From the NCBI RefSeq assembly GCF_006442315.1, contig NZ_VFVY01000011.1:144510-208509 (forward strand): a DNA stretch of 64,000 nt, in the 5' to 3' direction. This DNA is from Mesorhizobium sp. B2-3-4. GTDB lineage: Bacteria > Pseudomonadota > Alphaproteobacteria > Rhizobiales > Rhizobiaceae. Below the pieces are notes generated by a model. That model saw nothing but the letters and a program-made list of their open reading frames with translations, made no database searches and was not told where the DNA came from. The position numbers and the translations under genes were made by a program. Shown piece after piece: positions 16,611-25,648 of this stretch. The number at the start of each line of letters is the position of its first letter. Positions within the stretch are counted from its first letter, which is position 1.

Positions 16611-17991
16611 TCTGCTTTCCCTTGAGGTGACGGGCGAGGTCGGAGAACGGATCGGCGGACGGTCGGTCCCTGGGCGATTGCGTCAGTGCCTCATAAATCA
16701 GCGGCACCTGGCGCACGGCCATGTCGAGTTCGGCGTCGACGCCGCCCTGATAGGCGCCGAGCAGGCGGATGTCGCGCGTGTCCTCGAAGCGCGAGATCAT
16801 CGATTTCAGCCGTGTCACCAGGGCTCGCTGCTCGACGCTCCAGGCCTTGCCGGCCAGCCGCGATATGGATGACAGCGGATTGACCGGCGGGTAGCGGCCC
16901 TGTTCGGCGATGACGCGGTCGAGCACGACATGGCCGTCGAGGATGCCGCGCACGGAATCGGCGACCGGGTCGTTGTGGTCGTCGCCATCGACCAGCACGG
17001 AGATGACGGCGGTTATCGAACCTTTGCCTTCGGCGCCGGGACCGGCGCGCTCCAGCAGCTTGGGCAGCTCGGTGAAGACCGAGGCGGGATAGCCGCGGGC
17101 GACCGGCGGCTCGCCGGTTCCCGTCGCCACCTCGCGCAACGCGTGAGCGAAGCGGGTGATGGAATCCAGCACCAGCAGCACACGGTGGCCCTGGTCGCGA
17201 AAATGTTCGGCCACGCGCATGGCGGTGTCGGGCGCGCGCCGGCGCATCATGGCGCTCTCGTCGCTCGTGGCGACGACGGCGACCGTCTTGACCATGCTGT
17301 CGCCGATCGTATCCTCGAGGAATTCGCGAACCTCGCGGCCGCGTTCACCGATCAGCGCGACGACGACCGTGTCGAACGCGTCGGCACCGGCGAGCATGGC
17401 AAGCAGCGTCGACTTGCCGACACCGGAGCCGGCGAAAACGCCCATGCGCTGGCCGAAGCAGAGCGGCGTGAAGATATCGATGACCTTGACGCCGGTCATG
17501 AAGGCGGTGCCTACGCGTTGCCGCGCCATGGCGCCAGGTGTCGCTGCGCCGGCCGACATATCGTCGCCCCTGAGCAAGGGCGGACCGCCATCGATGGCCC
17601 GGGTGAGCGCGTCGATGGCGCGGCCGCGCCACGAGGCATGCGGCGTCACCGCGAGCGGCCCGCGGCGGAACACGGCATCGCCGATGCCGGCGTCGGCGGT
17701 GCGTTCGAAGGGGGCGATCACAACCTCGTCACGGCTGATCTTGACGATCTCCCCGCGGCGCGTGCCGGCCAGGCCGCGTTGCTCGACAATGTCTCCCAGC
17801 CGGGCGAAATCGGAAAGGCCGCGCACCTTGTAGTGCGTCGATGTGACCTCGGTGACGAGGCCGCCGCGCTTGACCAGCCCGTCGCCGTCGCCGAAGCGCC
17901 TGATGATCCGCTCCAAGGCGGCAAGCCGGTGCTCCGGCGCTGGCTGGAGCTGTCTTTCAGGTGCGCGGATGGATGGATGCTCCGACGCCAT
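16591..17991 (-). CDS. fliI: Flagellar export ATPase FliI
   Basis: 466 residues. Walker A AGSGVGKST at 187-195; Walker B region HRVLLVLDSITRFAHALRE; GERGREVREFLED and PVNPLSSISRLAG are typical of FliI/F1-beta-like ATPases. It energises export of rod, hook and filament proteins together with FliH. It starts 1 nt after the flgF stop. Confidence 0.97.
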   Translation of the reverse strand: MASEHPSIRAPERQLQPAPEHRLAALERIIRRFGDGDGLVKRGGLVTEVTSTHYKVRGLSDFARLGDIVEQRGLAGTRRGEIVKISRDEVVIAPFERTADAGIGDAVFRRGPLAVTPHASWRGRAIDALTRAIDGGPPLLRGDDMSAGAATPGAMARQRVGTAFMTGVKVIDIFTPLCFGQRMGVFAGSGVGKSTLLAMLAGADAFDTVVVALIGERGREVREFLEDTIGDSMVKTVAVVATSDESAMMRRRAPDTAMRVAEHFRDQGHRVLLVLDSITRFAHALREVATGTGEPPVARGYPASVFTELPKLLERAGPGAEGKGSITAVISVLVDGDDHNDPVADSVRGILDGHVVLDRVIAEQGRYPPVNPLSSISRLAGKAWSVEQRALVTRLKSMISRFEDTRDIRLLGAYQGGVDAELDMAVRQVPLIYEALTQSPRDRPSADPFSDLARHLKGKQNAEPGD

Positions 17992-17992
17992 G

Positions 17993-18718
17993 CTAAGACT
18001 TCGAGCCGAGCGTCTTTATCGCCTCGTCGCTGGAGGAGTCTGTCTGACGCATCAGCGCGGCGGTGTTCTCGAAGGCGCGCTGGACCATGATCAACCGGGT
18101 CATTTCCAGCACCGGATTGACATTGGATTCCTCGACGAAACCCTGGGCGACGCCGACGTCGGAGCGGTCGGTGACCGGGTCGGGCGTGCGCGAAGGCACG
18201 ATGCCGGAGTTGCCGTAGCGCACGAAATTCTCACCCGGATCGAAATTGTAGAGGCCGATCGAGCCGACCAGCTGGTCGTTCTGGCGCAGCGAGCCGTCGG
18301 CGCCGGCCTTTGGTGGACCGTTGCGGGGATCGAGCTGGATCGGCGCGCCGCCGGCGTCGAGCACCGGGTGGCCCTCGATCGACATCAACTCGCCGTTCTC
18401 GTTCATCGAGAAGCGGCCGTCGCGGGTCATGACGGTGCCGGCCGGCGTGTCGATGGCGAACCAGGCGTCGCCCTGGATGGCAAAATCGAACGGGTTGCCG
18501 GTCTCCGTCATGGAACCATGGGCTCCAGACAGATAGGTCTTGCCGGACGACGCGAATGAAACCGATTTCTGCCCGGTCCCCGACACAACATCCTCGAACT
18601 TCACCCCGGTGGCGCGAAAGCCGACGGTGTTAGCGTTGGCGACATTGTCGGCGATCGTATCGAGCCGGCGCTCGAGGGCCATCTGCGCGGAGAGGGCGAC
18701 ATAGAGACTGTCTCGCAT
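17993..18718 (-). CDS. flgF: Flagellar rod protein FlgF
   Basis: 241 residues with the start at 18718. The frame continues upstream but only through antisense of the DUF1217 gene. N-terminal SLYVALSAQMALERRLDTIADNVANANTVGFRATGVKFEDV and C-terminal GFVEESNVNPVLEMTRLIMVQRAFENTAALM are the FlgF rod motifs. It lies 2 nt after the DUF1217 gene. Confidence 0.95.
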   Translation of the reverse strand: MRDSLYVALSAQMALERRLDTIADNVANANTVGFRATGVKFEDVVSGTGQKSVSFASSGKTYLSGAHGSMTETGNPFDFAIQGDAWFAIDTPAGTVMTRDGRFSMNENGELMSIEGHPVLDAGGAPIQLDPRNGPPKAGADGSLRQNDQLVGSIGLYNFDPGENFVRYGNSGIVPSRTPDPVTDRSDVGVAQGFVEESNVNPVLEMTRLIMVQRAFENTAALMRQTDSSSDEAIKTLGSKS

Positions 18719-18720
18719 GG

Positions 18721-20538
18721 TCAGAACTTCAACTGCTGCATGGCCATCATCAGATCGGTGGAGATTCCGACGGTGGTGGGTTTCGCGAAGAGCACGCTGA
18801 TCGAGGTCACGGCCGGCGAGGTCGGATTGTTGAGCTCGTACATGCTGGTGAAGCGGGTCAGGAACTTGTTCAGTTTCACGGGGTCGGTGAAATCCGAGAG
18901 GTCGAGCTTCTGCTCGAACAACTGCGCCTGCTTGTCGATATCGGCGGTGGCGAAGGAATCGGGCAGGCCGAGCGCGGTGCGCACGACGCTGGCGAGCGCG
19001 GTATCGGCCAGCACGTCGTACCAACTGGTGATGTCAGGTGCCTTGCGGTCGAAATAGAGCGCCAGCCGAACGCCTTCATTGGTCTTGCCGGCATCCTCCT
19101 CCAGCGTCTGGCGCATGTATTTGTCGACGGTCGGCTGCTGCGCCGCATTGATGGTGGTGGCGTCCTCGCCGTACTGTTCGAAATTGAACGCGGTGGCGAG
19201 GCCGGCATAGGCCTTGTTCGTCATCTTGTTGGCGACGCTGTCGGCGTCGCGGATGCCACCGGTAAGGACGCTGCGGATCAGATCCTTGCTTTCCTTAGCC
19301 GGATCGAGTCCGTAGGCCGACAGCGCATAATTGTACAAACGGCTGTTGGCCATCAGGTCGTCGATGGATTTCACGTTCGTGACGTTGGCCAGATAGTACG
19401 CGGTTTCCGACTTGATATAATCCGCATTCGGCGGGATCAGGCCAAGCGCTGATCCCGAGGTGTAGATCTTGGGCGTGTCCTTCAGCACTTCGTCGCGGGT
19501 CGTCGTCTGGTCGCCATATTGGGCAAAGTTGAACGCGGTGACGAAGTTGGCGTACCGCTTGTCCGTCAGCGCGTTTGCCGGGCTGTCGGGATCGCTGACG
19601 CCGCCCTCGAGCATCGTGCGGATCTGCGCAGGTTTTTCGGTCGATGCATCCAGTCCGTAAGAGGCCATGGCGAAGGTAAGCAGCCGCTTGTCCGCCATGA
19701 GGTCGTCGATCGATTTCACCTTGGAAATGTTTGCGGCATAATAATCCGCCTCGCCCTTGATGTATTGGGCGCTGGGCTTGACCAGTGTCAGCCCGGCTCC
19801 AGTCATGTATCCTTGCGGCACCGCCTGCTGGACAGCATCGCGTGTGGTGGTCTGATCGCCATACTGGCCGAAGTCGAAGGCCGCGACGAAGTTGGCGTAG
19901 CTCTTGTCGGTCAGTTTGTTGGCGGGGCTGTTGGGGTCGCTGACGCCACCTTCGAGCATCGCCCTGACGGTCGCCGCCGGTTCGGTCTCGCTATCGAGGC
20001 CGAACGCGGCCATCGCGTATGTCAAAAGGCGGCTGTTGCCCATGAGGTCGTCGATCGACTTAACCTTGGAGATGTTGGTGACGTAGTAGGCGGTTTCGCT
20101 CTGGTAGTAGGAGAGGCCGTTCTGCGCGGCACCGATCTTGACCTGCAGCGCATAGTTGCTCGTCACCAATTGTTGCGCCTTGTTGTAGATGGTCGTATCG
20201 GCGCCGTTAGCGGCGAAGTTGAAGGCGCTGACAAATTGCGCGTAGCGCTTGTCGGTCAGCTTGTTGGCGAAACTGTCGGGGTCGGTGACGCCTTCCTTGA
20301 GCGCCTTGACCATGAAGGCCTTGGCGTAGTCCATGTCCTCTAGGCCGTAGGCCTTCATGGCGTATTTGAACAGCCGATCATTGTTGACGAAATCGTCGAT
20401 CGACTTCACCTTGGTGATGTTGGCGAGATAATATTGCGTCTCGCGGTCGACCGTCGGCTGTTGCTCGATGCGGTCGATCGACTTGTTGATGTCTTTGGTG
20501 ATCAACTGGTAGCTGGTATAGGTACTGAGCAAGGACAC
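18721..20538 (-). CDS. DUF1217 flagellar-operon protein with four tandem repeats
   Basis: 605 residues built from repeats of about 115-120 residues. Each opens with YY(L/V/A)(A/T)N(I/V)(S/T)KVKSIDDLM...RLL.YAM.(A/S)(Y/F)GLD and closes with GGV.DPDSPANKLTDK.YANFV.AFNF.QYGDQTT. Copies start near residues 36, 155, 270 and 388; the last carries a longer C-terminal extension. The pattern matches DUF1217 proteins, often encoded in rhizobial flagellar clusters and of unknown role. There is no signal peptide or membrane segment. It is the first gene of the flgF-fliP unit, divergent from motA. Confidence 0.82.
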   Translation of the reverse strand: MSLLSTYTSYQLITKDINKSIDRIEQQPTVDRETQYYLANITKVKSIDDFVNNDRLFKYAMKAYGLEDMDYAKAFMVKALKEGVTDPDSFANKLTDKRYAQFVSAFNFAANGADTTIYNKAQQLVTSNYALQVKIGAAQNGLSYYQSETAYYVTNISKVKSIDDLMGNSRLLTYAMAAFGLDSETEPAATVRAMLEGGVSDPNSPANKLTDKSYANFVAAFDFGQYGDQTTTRDAVQQAVPQGYMTGAGLTLVKPSAQYIKGEADYYAANISKVKSIDDLMADKRLLTFAMASYGLDASTEKPAQIRTMLEGGVSDPDSPANALTDKRYANFVTAFNFAQYGDQTTTRDEVLKDTPKIYTSGSALGLIPPNADYIKSETAYYLANVTNVKSIDDLMANSRLYNYALSAYGLDPAKESKDLIRSVLTGGIRDADSVANKMTNKAYAGLATAFNFEQYGEDATTINAAQQPTVDKYMRQTLEEDAGKTNEGVRLALYFDRKAPDITSWYDVLADTALASVVRTALGLPDSFATADIDKQAQLFEQKLDLSDFTDPVKLNKFLTRFTSMYELNNPTSPAVTSISVLFAKPTTVGISTDLMMAMQQLKF

Positions 20539-20676
20539 GCCTCCGGCCGAAGCTATGCCAGCACAATAAACTCACTTCCTTGCGCGAAACTGAATCGGGC
20601 CCACCGCTTGGATTCAAGCCTCACACAAGGCACGGGGACTATCCCTTGTCCGACGTGAAATGCGGAAGGACCGGTC
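20539..20676. promoter_or_regulatory. Divergent promoter region, DUF1217-flgF unit and motA
   Basis: 138-nt intergenic region between two divergently transcribed flagellar units, so it must hold both promoters. GGAAGGA (20664-20670) is the ribosome binding site of motA. I see no TTAA-N7-TTAA box here and no clear sigma-54 site. Confidence 0.6.
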
Positions 20677-21552
20677 GTGGGCATTCTGATTGGACTTGTG
20701 GTGACGCTTGGCTGCGTCCTTGGCGGCTTCATGGCCATGGGCGGGCATCTGCACGTGCTGGTCCAGCCATGGGAAGCCGTGGTCATCTGCGGTGCCGCGC
20801 TCGGCACCTTCCTGGTCGCCAATCCGATGAAGACGGTCAAGGACACCGGCAAGGGCATTCTCGAAGCCTTCAAGCAGGCCGTGCCGAAGGAGCAGGACTA
20901 TCTGGAAACGCTCGGCGTGCTGCACAGCCTGATGCGCGAGCTGCGCTCCAAGTCGCGCAGCGAGGTCGAGGCGCATATCGACAATCCCGAGGAATCGGCG
21001 ATCTTCCAGGCCTTTCCGACCGTGCTCAAGAATCACGACCTGATGAATTTCATCTGCGACTACTGCCGCATCATCATCATCGGCAATGCCCGTTCGCATG
21101 AGATCGAGGCGCTGATGGACGAGGAAATCCAGACCATCAAGACCGACAAGATGAAGGCCTATCACGCGCTGGTCGCGGTCGGCGACGGCCTGCCGGCGCT
21201 CGGCATCGTCGCCGCGGTGCTCGGCGTGGTCAAGGCGATGGGCGCGCTCGACCAGTCGCCGGAAATCCTCGGCGGCCTGATCGGCGCCGCCCTGGTCGGC
21301 ACCTTCCTCGGCATCTTCCTGTCCTATGCCGTGGTCGGGCCCGTGGCCACCAAGATCAAGACGGTGCGCGAGAAGAAGAACCGCCTCTACATCATCGTCA
21401 AGCAGACGCTGCTCGCCTACATGAACGGCGCGCTGCCGCAGGTGGCGATCGAGTTCGGCCGCAAGACCATCTCCTCCTATGAGCGGCCGACCATCGATGC
21501 CGTCGAGCAAAGCACGATGAACACCGGTACCGCCGAGAAGAAGGCCGCTTGA
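20677..21552 (+). CDS. motA: Flagellar motor stator protein MotA
   Basis: 291 residues, GTG start at 20677 with GGAAGGA 6 nt upstream. Four membrane segments: about 2-20, 33-50, 168-190 and 200-222. The cytoplasmic loop has MRELRSKSRSEVEAHIDNPEES, and the last two membrane helices (ALGIVAAVLGVVKAMGALDQSPEILGGLIGAALVGTFLGIFLSYAVVGP) are the MotA signature. It forms the proton channel with MotB, which is encoded 16 kb away. The next gene, fliM, begins inside its stop codon. Confidence 0.97.
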   Translation: MGILIGLVVTLGCVLGGFMAMGGHLHVLVQPWEAVVICGAALGTFLVANPMKTVKDTGKGILEAFKQAVPKEQDYLETLGVLHSLMRELRSKSRSEVEAHIDNPEESAIFQAFPTVLKNHDLMNFICDYCRIIIIGNARSHEIEALMDEEIQTIKTDKMKAYHALVAVGDGLPALGIVAAVLGVVKAMGALDQSPEILGGLIGAALVGTFLGIFLSYAVVGPVATKIKTVREKKNRLYIIVKQTLLAYMNGALPQVAIEFGRKTISSYERPTIDAVEQSTMNTGTAEKKAA

Positions 21553-22532
21553 GCGATGCACGACAGATCGGTGCCGACACGGCCATGACCAGTCCGGGCA
21601 GCCCCGCGCAAGCGCGCTCGCTGATCATCGAGCGCCTGGTTGGCGACAGCGGCGAGGCCGACCAGGTCATCGACGCCGGCCGCGCCATGGCCGAGCGCGC
21701 CGTACCGCTGTTGCAGAAGGCGCTCGCGAGCGAGCTTGGCGCTCCGGTGGCCGTCGACCTCAAGACCGTGGAAGTCAGCCGTGTCCCCGAGGCGCGTTCG
21801 CGCGCCGGCGATACCTTCGCCATGACCGTGGTCGGCTCGCCGGCATCTTCGGACGCAATGACGCTGGTCATCGATGGTCCCGCGATCGCGATCATCGTGT
21901 CGACGCTGTTCGGCGGCGACCCGGACATGCCGGTGTCGCCGATCGAGCGCGACCTGTCGTCGATCGAAACCGATGTCTCGACCATGGTGTTCCAGGAGGT
22001 GGCGCAGGCGCTGAACGGGTCGGGGCGGCGCGCGCTCGAACTGCGGCTGCCCGTGCCGCGCGCCATGTCGGGCATCGAGGCCAGACGGCATGTGTTGCGC
22101 GACGGCGCCGCGATCCGCATCGTCCTCGGCATCTCCACGCCCGTCGACAGCGGCTCGATCACGATAACGATGCCGCAGCGTATCGTGCTGGCTGGCCGCG
22201 ACGGTACGGGCAGCGCCGGCGAGGACGATCACGGCACCAGCTGGCGGGCGCGTTTCTCGGAAGAGGTCATGCGCTCGACCGTGTCGCTCGAAGCGACCAT
22301 GCCGCTGGCACGGCTGACGCTCGGCGACCTTGCCAATCTCGAAGTGGGCCAGGTGATCGACTTCGACGAAACGGCACAGTCCCGGGCTCGCCTCAGCGCG
22401 CGCGGCCAGACGCTGTTCGTATGCGAGTTCGGGAAACTGGGGCAGAATTACACCGTCCGAATCAGGCATCCTTTCGATGCCGGGCAGGACTTCATCGATG
22501 GGCTCATGCCGGCCGGTGCCGGGCGCGCCTGA
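21549..22532 (+). CDS. fliM: Flagellar motor switch protein FliM
   Basis: 327 residues if the TTG at 21549, overlapping the motA stop, is used; GAAGG lies 5 nt upstream. The alternative is the ATG at 21585, which lacks a good site. The middle CheC-like region includes FGGDPDMPVSPIERDLSSIETDVSTMVFQEVAQAL. The C-terminal SpoA domain includes MPLARLTLGDLANLEVGQVIDFDETAQSRARLSARGQTLFVCEFGKLGQNYTVRI. It is the C-ring component that binds CheY-P. The N-terminal CheY-binding motif of enteric FliM is not evident. Confidence 0.88.
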   Translation: MSDARQIGADTAMTSPGSPAQARSLIIERLVGDSGEADQVIDAGRAMAERAVPLLQKALASELGAPVAVDLKTVEVSRVPEARSRAGDTFAMTVVGSPASSDAMTLVIDGPAIAIIVSTLFGGDPDMPVSPIERDLSSIETDVSTMVFQEVAQALNGSGRRALELRLPVPRAMSGIEARRHVLRDGAAIRIVLGISTPVDSGSITITMPQRIVLAGRDGTGSAGEDDHGTSWRARFSEEVMRSTVSLEATMPLARLTLGDLANLEVGQVIDFDETAQSRARLSARGQTLFVCEFGKLGQNYTVRIRHPFDAGQDFIDGLMPAGAGRA

Positions 22533-22549
22533 GCTATTGGAGACGACGC

Positions 22550-22936
22550 ATGGCCAAGACCAAGGTAGAAGCAGAGCCCGACCAGCCGGACGAGCAGCTC
22601 GATCGCGCCATCGAGGAATTGCGCGGCGTCCTGCACGAGGAAGAGCAGCGTCCCGAGATGGCGGCGAGGGCTGCGGCCTCGGCCAATTCGAGCGTCATCA
22701 TGAACATCCCCGTCGATGTCCAGATCATCCTGGGCAGCACCGAGATGGCGGTCGCCGACCTGATGGCATTGCAAAAGGGTTCGACGGTCGCGCTCAACCG
22801 CCGCATCGGCGAGCCGGTGGACGTCGTGGTGAACGGACGCAAGATCGCACGCGGCGAGATCACCGTGCTCGAAAGCGACCCGTCGCGCTTCGGCATCAGG
22901 CTGACCGAAATCATCGCCGGCACGAAGAGCGCCTAG
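22550..22936 (+). CDS. fliN: Flagellar motor switch protein FliN
   Basis: 128 residues from the ATG at 22550; upstream in-frame codons belong to the fliM end. The acidic N-terminus is followed by the SpoA domain: NIPVDVQIILGSTEMAVADLMALQKGSTVALNRRIGEPVDVVVNGRKIARGEITVLESDPSRFGIRLTEI, the FliN signature. It completes the C-ring with FliM and FliG, its neighbours. Confidence 0.97.
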   Translation: MAKTKVEAEPDQPDEQLDRAIEELRGVLHEEEQRPEMAARAAASANSSVIMNIPVDVQIILGSTEMAVADLMALQKGSTVALNRRIGEPVDVVVNGRKIARGEITVLESDPSRFGIRLTEIIAGTKSA

Positions 22937-22979
22937 ACATGACTAGCTGGGTGTGCCCATGGCGGGGGAGGCGAGACAC

Positions 22980-23993
22980 ATGACGACGCCGCTGGCGACC
23001 CTGACACGCGCGCAGAAGGCGGCGGCCATACTGGTGGCGATGGGCAAACCGTCGGCCAGCCGCCTGTTGAAATTCTTCAAGCAGGAGGAGCTGAAGGCGT
23101 TGATCGAGGGTGCCCGGCTGCTCAGGACAATTCCGCAGAGCGATCTCGAGCGCATCGTCGCCGAATTCGAGGCCGAGTTCACCGAGGGCGCGGGCCTGCT
23201 CGATTCCGCCGACCGGATGGATACGATCCTCAACGAATCTCTCTCGCCCGAAGAGATGAGCGCTATCATGGGCAACAAGAAGCCGGAGGCGGCGCCCGAA
23301 GGACCGCCGCCGATCTGGCCCGATCTAGAAAAGCTCGAACCCTCCCGGCTGGGTACCTTCCTGGCGGGCGAACATCCGCAGACGGCGGCCATGGTGCTGT
23401 CGAAACTGGCGCCGCAAGCGGCGGCGAGCGTGCTTTTGACGCTGACCAAGCCGATGCGAGGCGAAATCATCAAGCGCATGGTGACGATGGCCAACGTGCC
23501 GCCCGCCGCCACCAGGATCGTCGAGAACCGGCTGCGCGCAAGCGTGCTGTCGGATACTTCGACCAAGGACACGTCGGCCGGGCAGGCGCGCGTCGCCAGC
23601 GTGCTCAACGAGCTGGAAAAGCCGCTGCTCGAGGAGGTCATGCAGGATCTCGAAGCGGCCGGCACTCCCGATCTCGACGGCGTTCGCGCCAGGCTGTTCG
23701 CTTTCGACGATCTGCCGCTGCTCAGCCAGAAGGCGCGCGTGCTTCTGTTCGACGGGCTGTCGACCGAGCTTGTCACGCTGGCGCTGCGCGGCACGTCGGC
23801 GGCGCTGGCCGAAGCGGTGCTGTCGGCGATCGGCGCCCGCTCGCGGCGCATGATCGAGGCCGAGCTCGGGCAAGGTTCGGAGGGCGTCCCCGCCGCCGAC
23901 ATCATGACGGCCCGCAAGACGATCGTGACGACCACCATCAGGCTGTCGCGCGAAGGCGCATTCGAACTTCCCTCGACGCAGAACGCCGCCTAG
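22980..23993 (+). CDS. fliG: Flagellar motor switch protein FliG
   Basis: 337 residues from the ATG at 22980, which has GGGGGAGG 8 nt upstream. N-terminal FliF-binding domain (TRAQKAAAILVAMGKPSASRLLKFFKQEELKAL); middle domain with the EHPQ motif (LAGEHPQTAAMVLSKLAP); C-terminal torque domain (LFAFDDLPLLSQKARVLLFDGLSTELVTLALRGTSAALAEAVLSAIGARSRRMIEAEL). It transmits torque from the stator to the rotor. Confidence 0.97.
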   Translation: MTTPLATLTRAQKAAAILVAMGKPSASRLLKFFKQEELKALIEGARLLRTIPQSDLERIVAEFEAEFTEGAGLLDSADRMDTILNESLSPEEMSAIMGNKKPEAAPEGPPPIWPDLEKLEPSRLGTFLAGEHPQTAAMVLSKLAPQAAASVLLTLTKPMRGEIIKRMVTMANVPPAATRIVENRLRASVLSDTSTKDTSAGQARVASVLNELEKPLLEEVMQDLEAAGTPDLDGVRARLFAFDDLPLLSQKARVLLFDGLSTELVTLALRGTSAALAEAVLSAIGARSRRMIEAELGQGSEGVPAADIMTARKTIVTTTIRLSREGAFELPSTQNAA

Positions 23994-24107
23994 AGCCGGA
24001 ATGACTTCAGGTCGAATTGGCCTGACGTCTGAAATTGCCTCTAAATCAAAGGATTAGAGCATGATGTCGCCCGAAAACCGCTTCACACTTTTCGGCATCA
24101 CGCTCTA
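23994..24107. repeat. Rhizobial palindromic intergenic repeat abutting flhB
   Basis: The gap between fliG and flhB is filled by a repeat-like element. Its 3' part is an imperfect hairpin from AGAGC (24056-24060) to GCTCT (24102-24106), around the core CCGAAAACCGCTTCACACTT (24071-24090). A related core occurs upstream of tex (42242-42262). This core resembles a repeat I recall as very common between genes in Mesorhizobium. Confidence 0.75.
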
Positions 24108-24110
24108 GGC

Positions 24111-25193
24111 ATGTCCGACGCAACCGACAAGGACTCGAAAACCGAAGAGGCGACGGAAAAGAAGATCCGCGATACCATCGAACAGGGCAAGCTGCCCCAT
24201 TCGAGGGAAACGGCGCTCCTCGCATCGTTCGTCGCTATACTGGTGTTCACGGTCTTCTACGCCAAGGACGCCGTCATCGACCTCAGCACGTTCCTGGCGA
24301 TGTTTCTGGAGAAGCCCGAGGCCTGGCCGATGGACACCGAGACCGATGTCATCGCGCTCTACAAGCAGGTTTTGTTCGAAGTGGGTCGCGCCGTCGTGAG
24401 CCTGCTGGTGCTGCTGAGTGTTGCCGGCATTGGCGCTTCGGTGCTGCAAAACATGCCGCAATTCGTCGGCGAGCGGATCAGGCCGCAGATGTCGCGCATA
24501 TCGATCGTCAAGGGCTGGAACCGGATGTTCGGTACCCAGGGCTGGGTCGAGTTCCTGAAATCGCTGGCAAAGGTCGGCTTCGCCATCACCGTGCTCACCT
24601 TCACGCTGTCGGAAGATCACCGCAAGCTGCTTGCCGGGATGATCACCAATCCGGTCGCTTTCGGCCTCGTCATCCGCGGCATTGCCGTCGACATATTGGT
24701 GGCGATCGTCTTCGTCATGGGACTGATCGCGGCGATCGACATCGTCTGGTCGCGCTTCCACTGGAAGCAGGATCTGCGCATGAGCAAGCAGGAGGTCAAG
24801 GACGAGTTCAAGCAGTCGGAGGGCGACCCGATCGTCAAATCGCGGCTGCGTTCGCTGGCCCGCGACCGGGCGCGCAAGCGGATGATGATTGCGGTGCCGA
24901 AGGCGACGCTCATCATCGCCAACCCGACGCACTTCTCGATCGCGTTGAAATATGTGCGCGACGAGGATTCGGCGCCGCTGGTGGTGGCCAAGGGACAGGA
25001 TCTGGTGGCGCTCAAAATTCGCGAGATCGCCAAGGAGCACAACATCCCGATCTTCGAGGACGTGGCGCTCGCCCGCTCCATGTACAAGCAAGTTTCGGTC
25101 GATAATGTCATTCCATCGCAATTCTACCAGGCCGTCGCCGAACTGGTGCGGATCGTCTACTCGAAAAAGGCTGAGCGCAGACAGATTTCATGA
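24111..25193 (+). CDS. flhB: Flagellar export switch protein FlhB
   Basis: 360 residues. Four membrane segments in the first 215 residues, then a cytoplasmic domain with the autocleavage motif NPTH at 271-274 (ANPTHFSIALKY). The DEFKQSEGDPIVKSRLRSLARDRARKRMM linker is also typical. It controls substrate specificity of export in response to FliK. The ATG comes 4 nt after the repeat hairpin and has no recognisable Shine-Dalgarno sequence. Confidence 0.97.
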   Translation: MSDATDKDSKTEEATEKKIRDTIEQGKLPHSRETALLASFVAILVFTVFYAKDAVIDLSTFLAMFLEKPEAWPMDTETDVIALYKQVLFEVGRAVVSLLVLLSVAGIGASVLQNMPQFVGERIRPQMSRISIVKGWNRMFGTQGWVEFLKSLAKVGFAITVLTFTLSEDHRKLLAGMITNPVAFGLVIRGIAVDILVAIVFVMGLIAAIDIVWSRFHWKQDLRMSKQEVKDEFKQSEGDPIVKSRLRSLARDRARKRMMIAVPKATLIIANPTHFSIALKYVRDEDSAPLVVAKGQDLVALKIREIAKEHNIPIFEDVALARSMYKQVSVDNVIPSQFYQAVAELVRIVYSKKAERRQIS

Positions 25194-25624
25194 ACCGCCA
25201 ACCGCACGCAAAATCCCGCGAGATCATCGTCGCCAGCGCCATCGAACAGGTGGTGGCGGAGCTCAGGCTGATCGACGTCGCCGACTATATCGCCTTCATC
25301 CGGCTGGAGCATTTCGCCTGCCTGTCGGATCTGGTCGATTCCGCGGCAGAGCTGTTCTTCATGCCGGGTACGCTGAGGCTCGGCCATGGCGGGGAGGCGC
25401 ATGTCGACTGGAGCGGCAGCCCGCGCGTCGTGCTAGACCTGGAGCTTCGGCCACCTGGCGTGACCGTCTATTTCCAGCTGACGCTGAGCGAGACCGGTAA
25501 CACGGTCGTGGTCAACTACGTTTCGTTCGAAAAGCCGGGCGAAGATCCCGAGCACAATACCGCGCTGTTGGAAGCGGTGATCGAGGAAGCGCGTATCCGC
25601 AAGGTCGAGCCGCTGGCCTTCTGA
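25190..25624 (+). CDS. Conserved small protein at the end of the motA-flhB unit, function unknown
   Basis: 144 residues, soluble by appearance, without signal peptide. It overlaps flhB as ATGA and so belongs to the same unit. Recognisable stretches are VVAELRLIDVADYIAFIRLEHFACLSDLVDSAAELFFMPGTL and a beta-rich C-terminal half (PPGVTVYFQLTLSETGNTVVVNYVSFEK). I do not know a named family. Its placement suggests a flagellar accessory role, inferred from context only. Confidence 0.7.
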   Translation: MNRQPHAKSREIIVASAIEQVVAELRLIDVADYIAFIRLEHFACLSDLVDSAAELFFMPGTLRLGHGGEAHVDWSGSPRVVLDLELRPPGVTVYFQLTLSETGNTVVVNYVSFEKPGEDPEHNTALLEAVIEEARIRKVEPLAF

Positions 25625-25648
25625 GGCGTTTCAGCCGGCCGACGGCCG

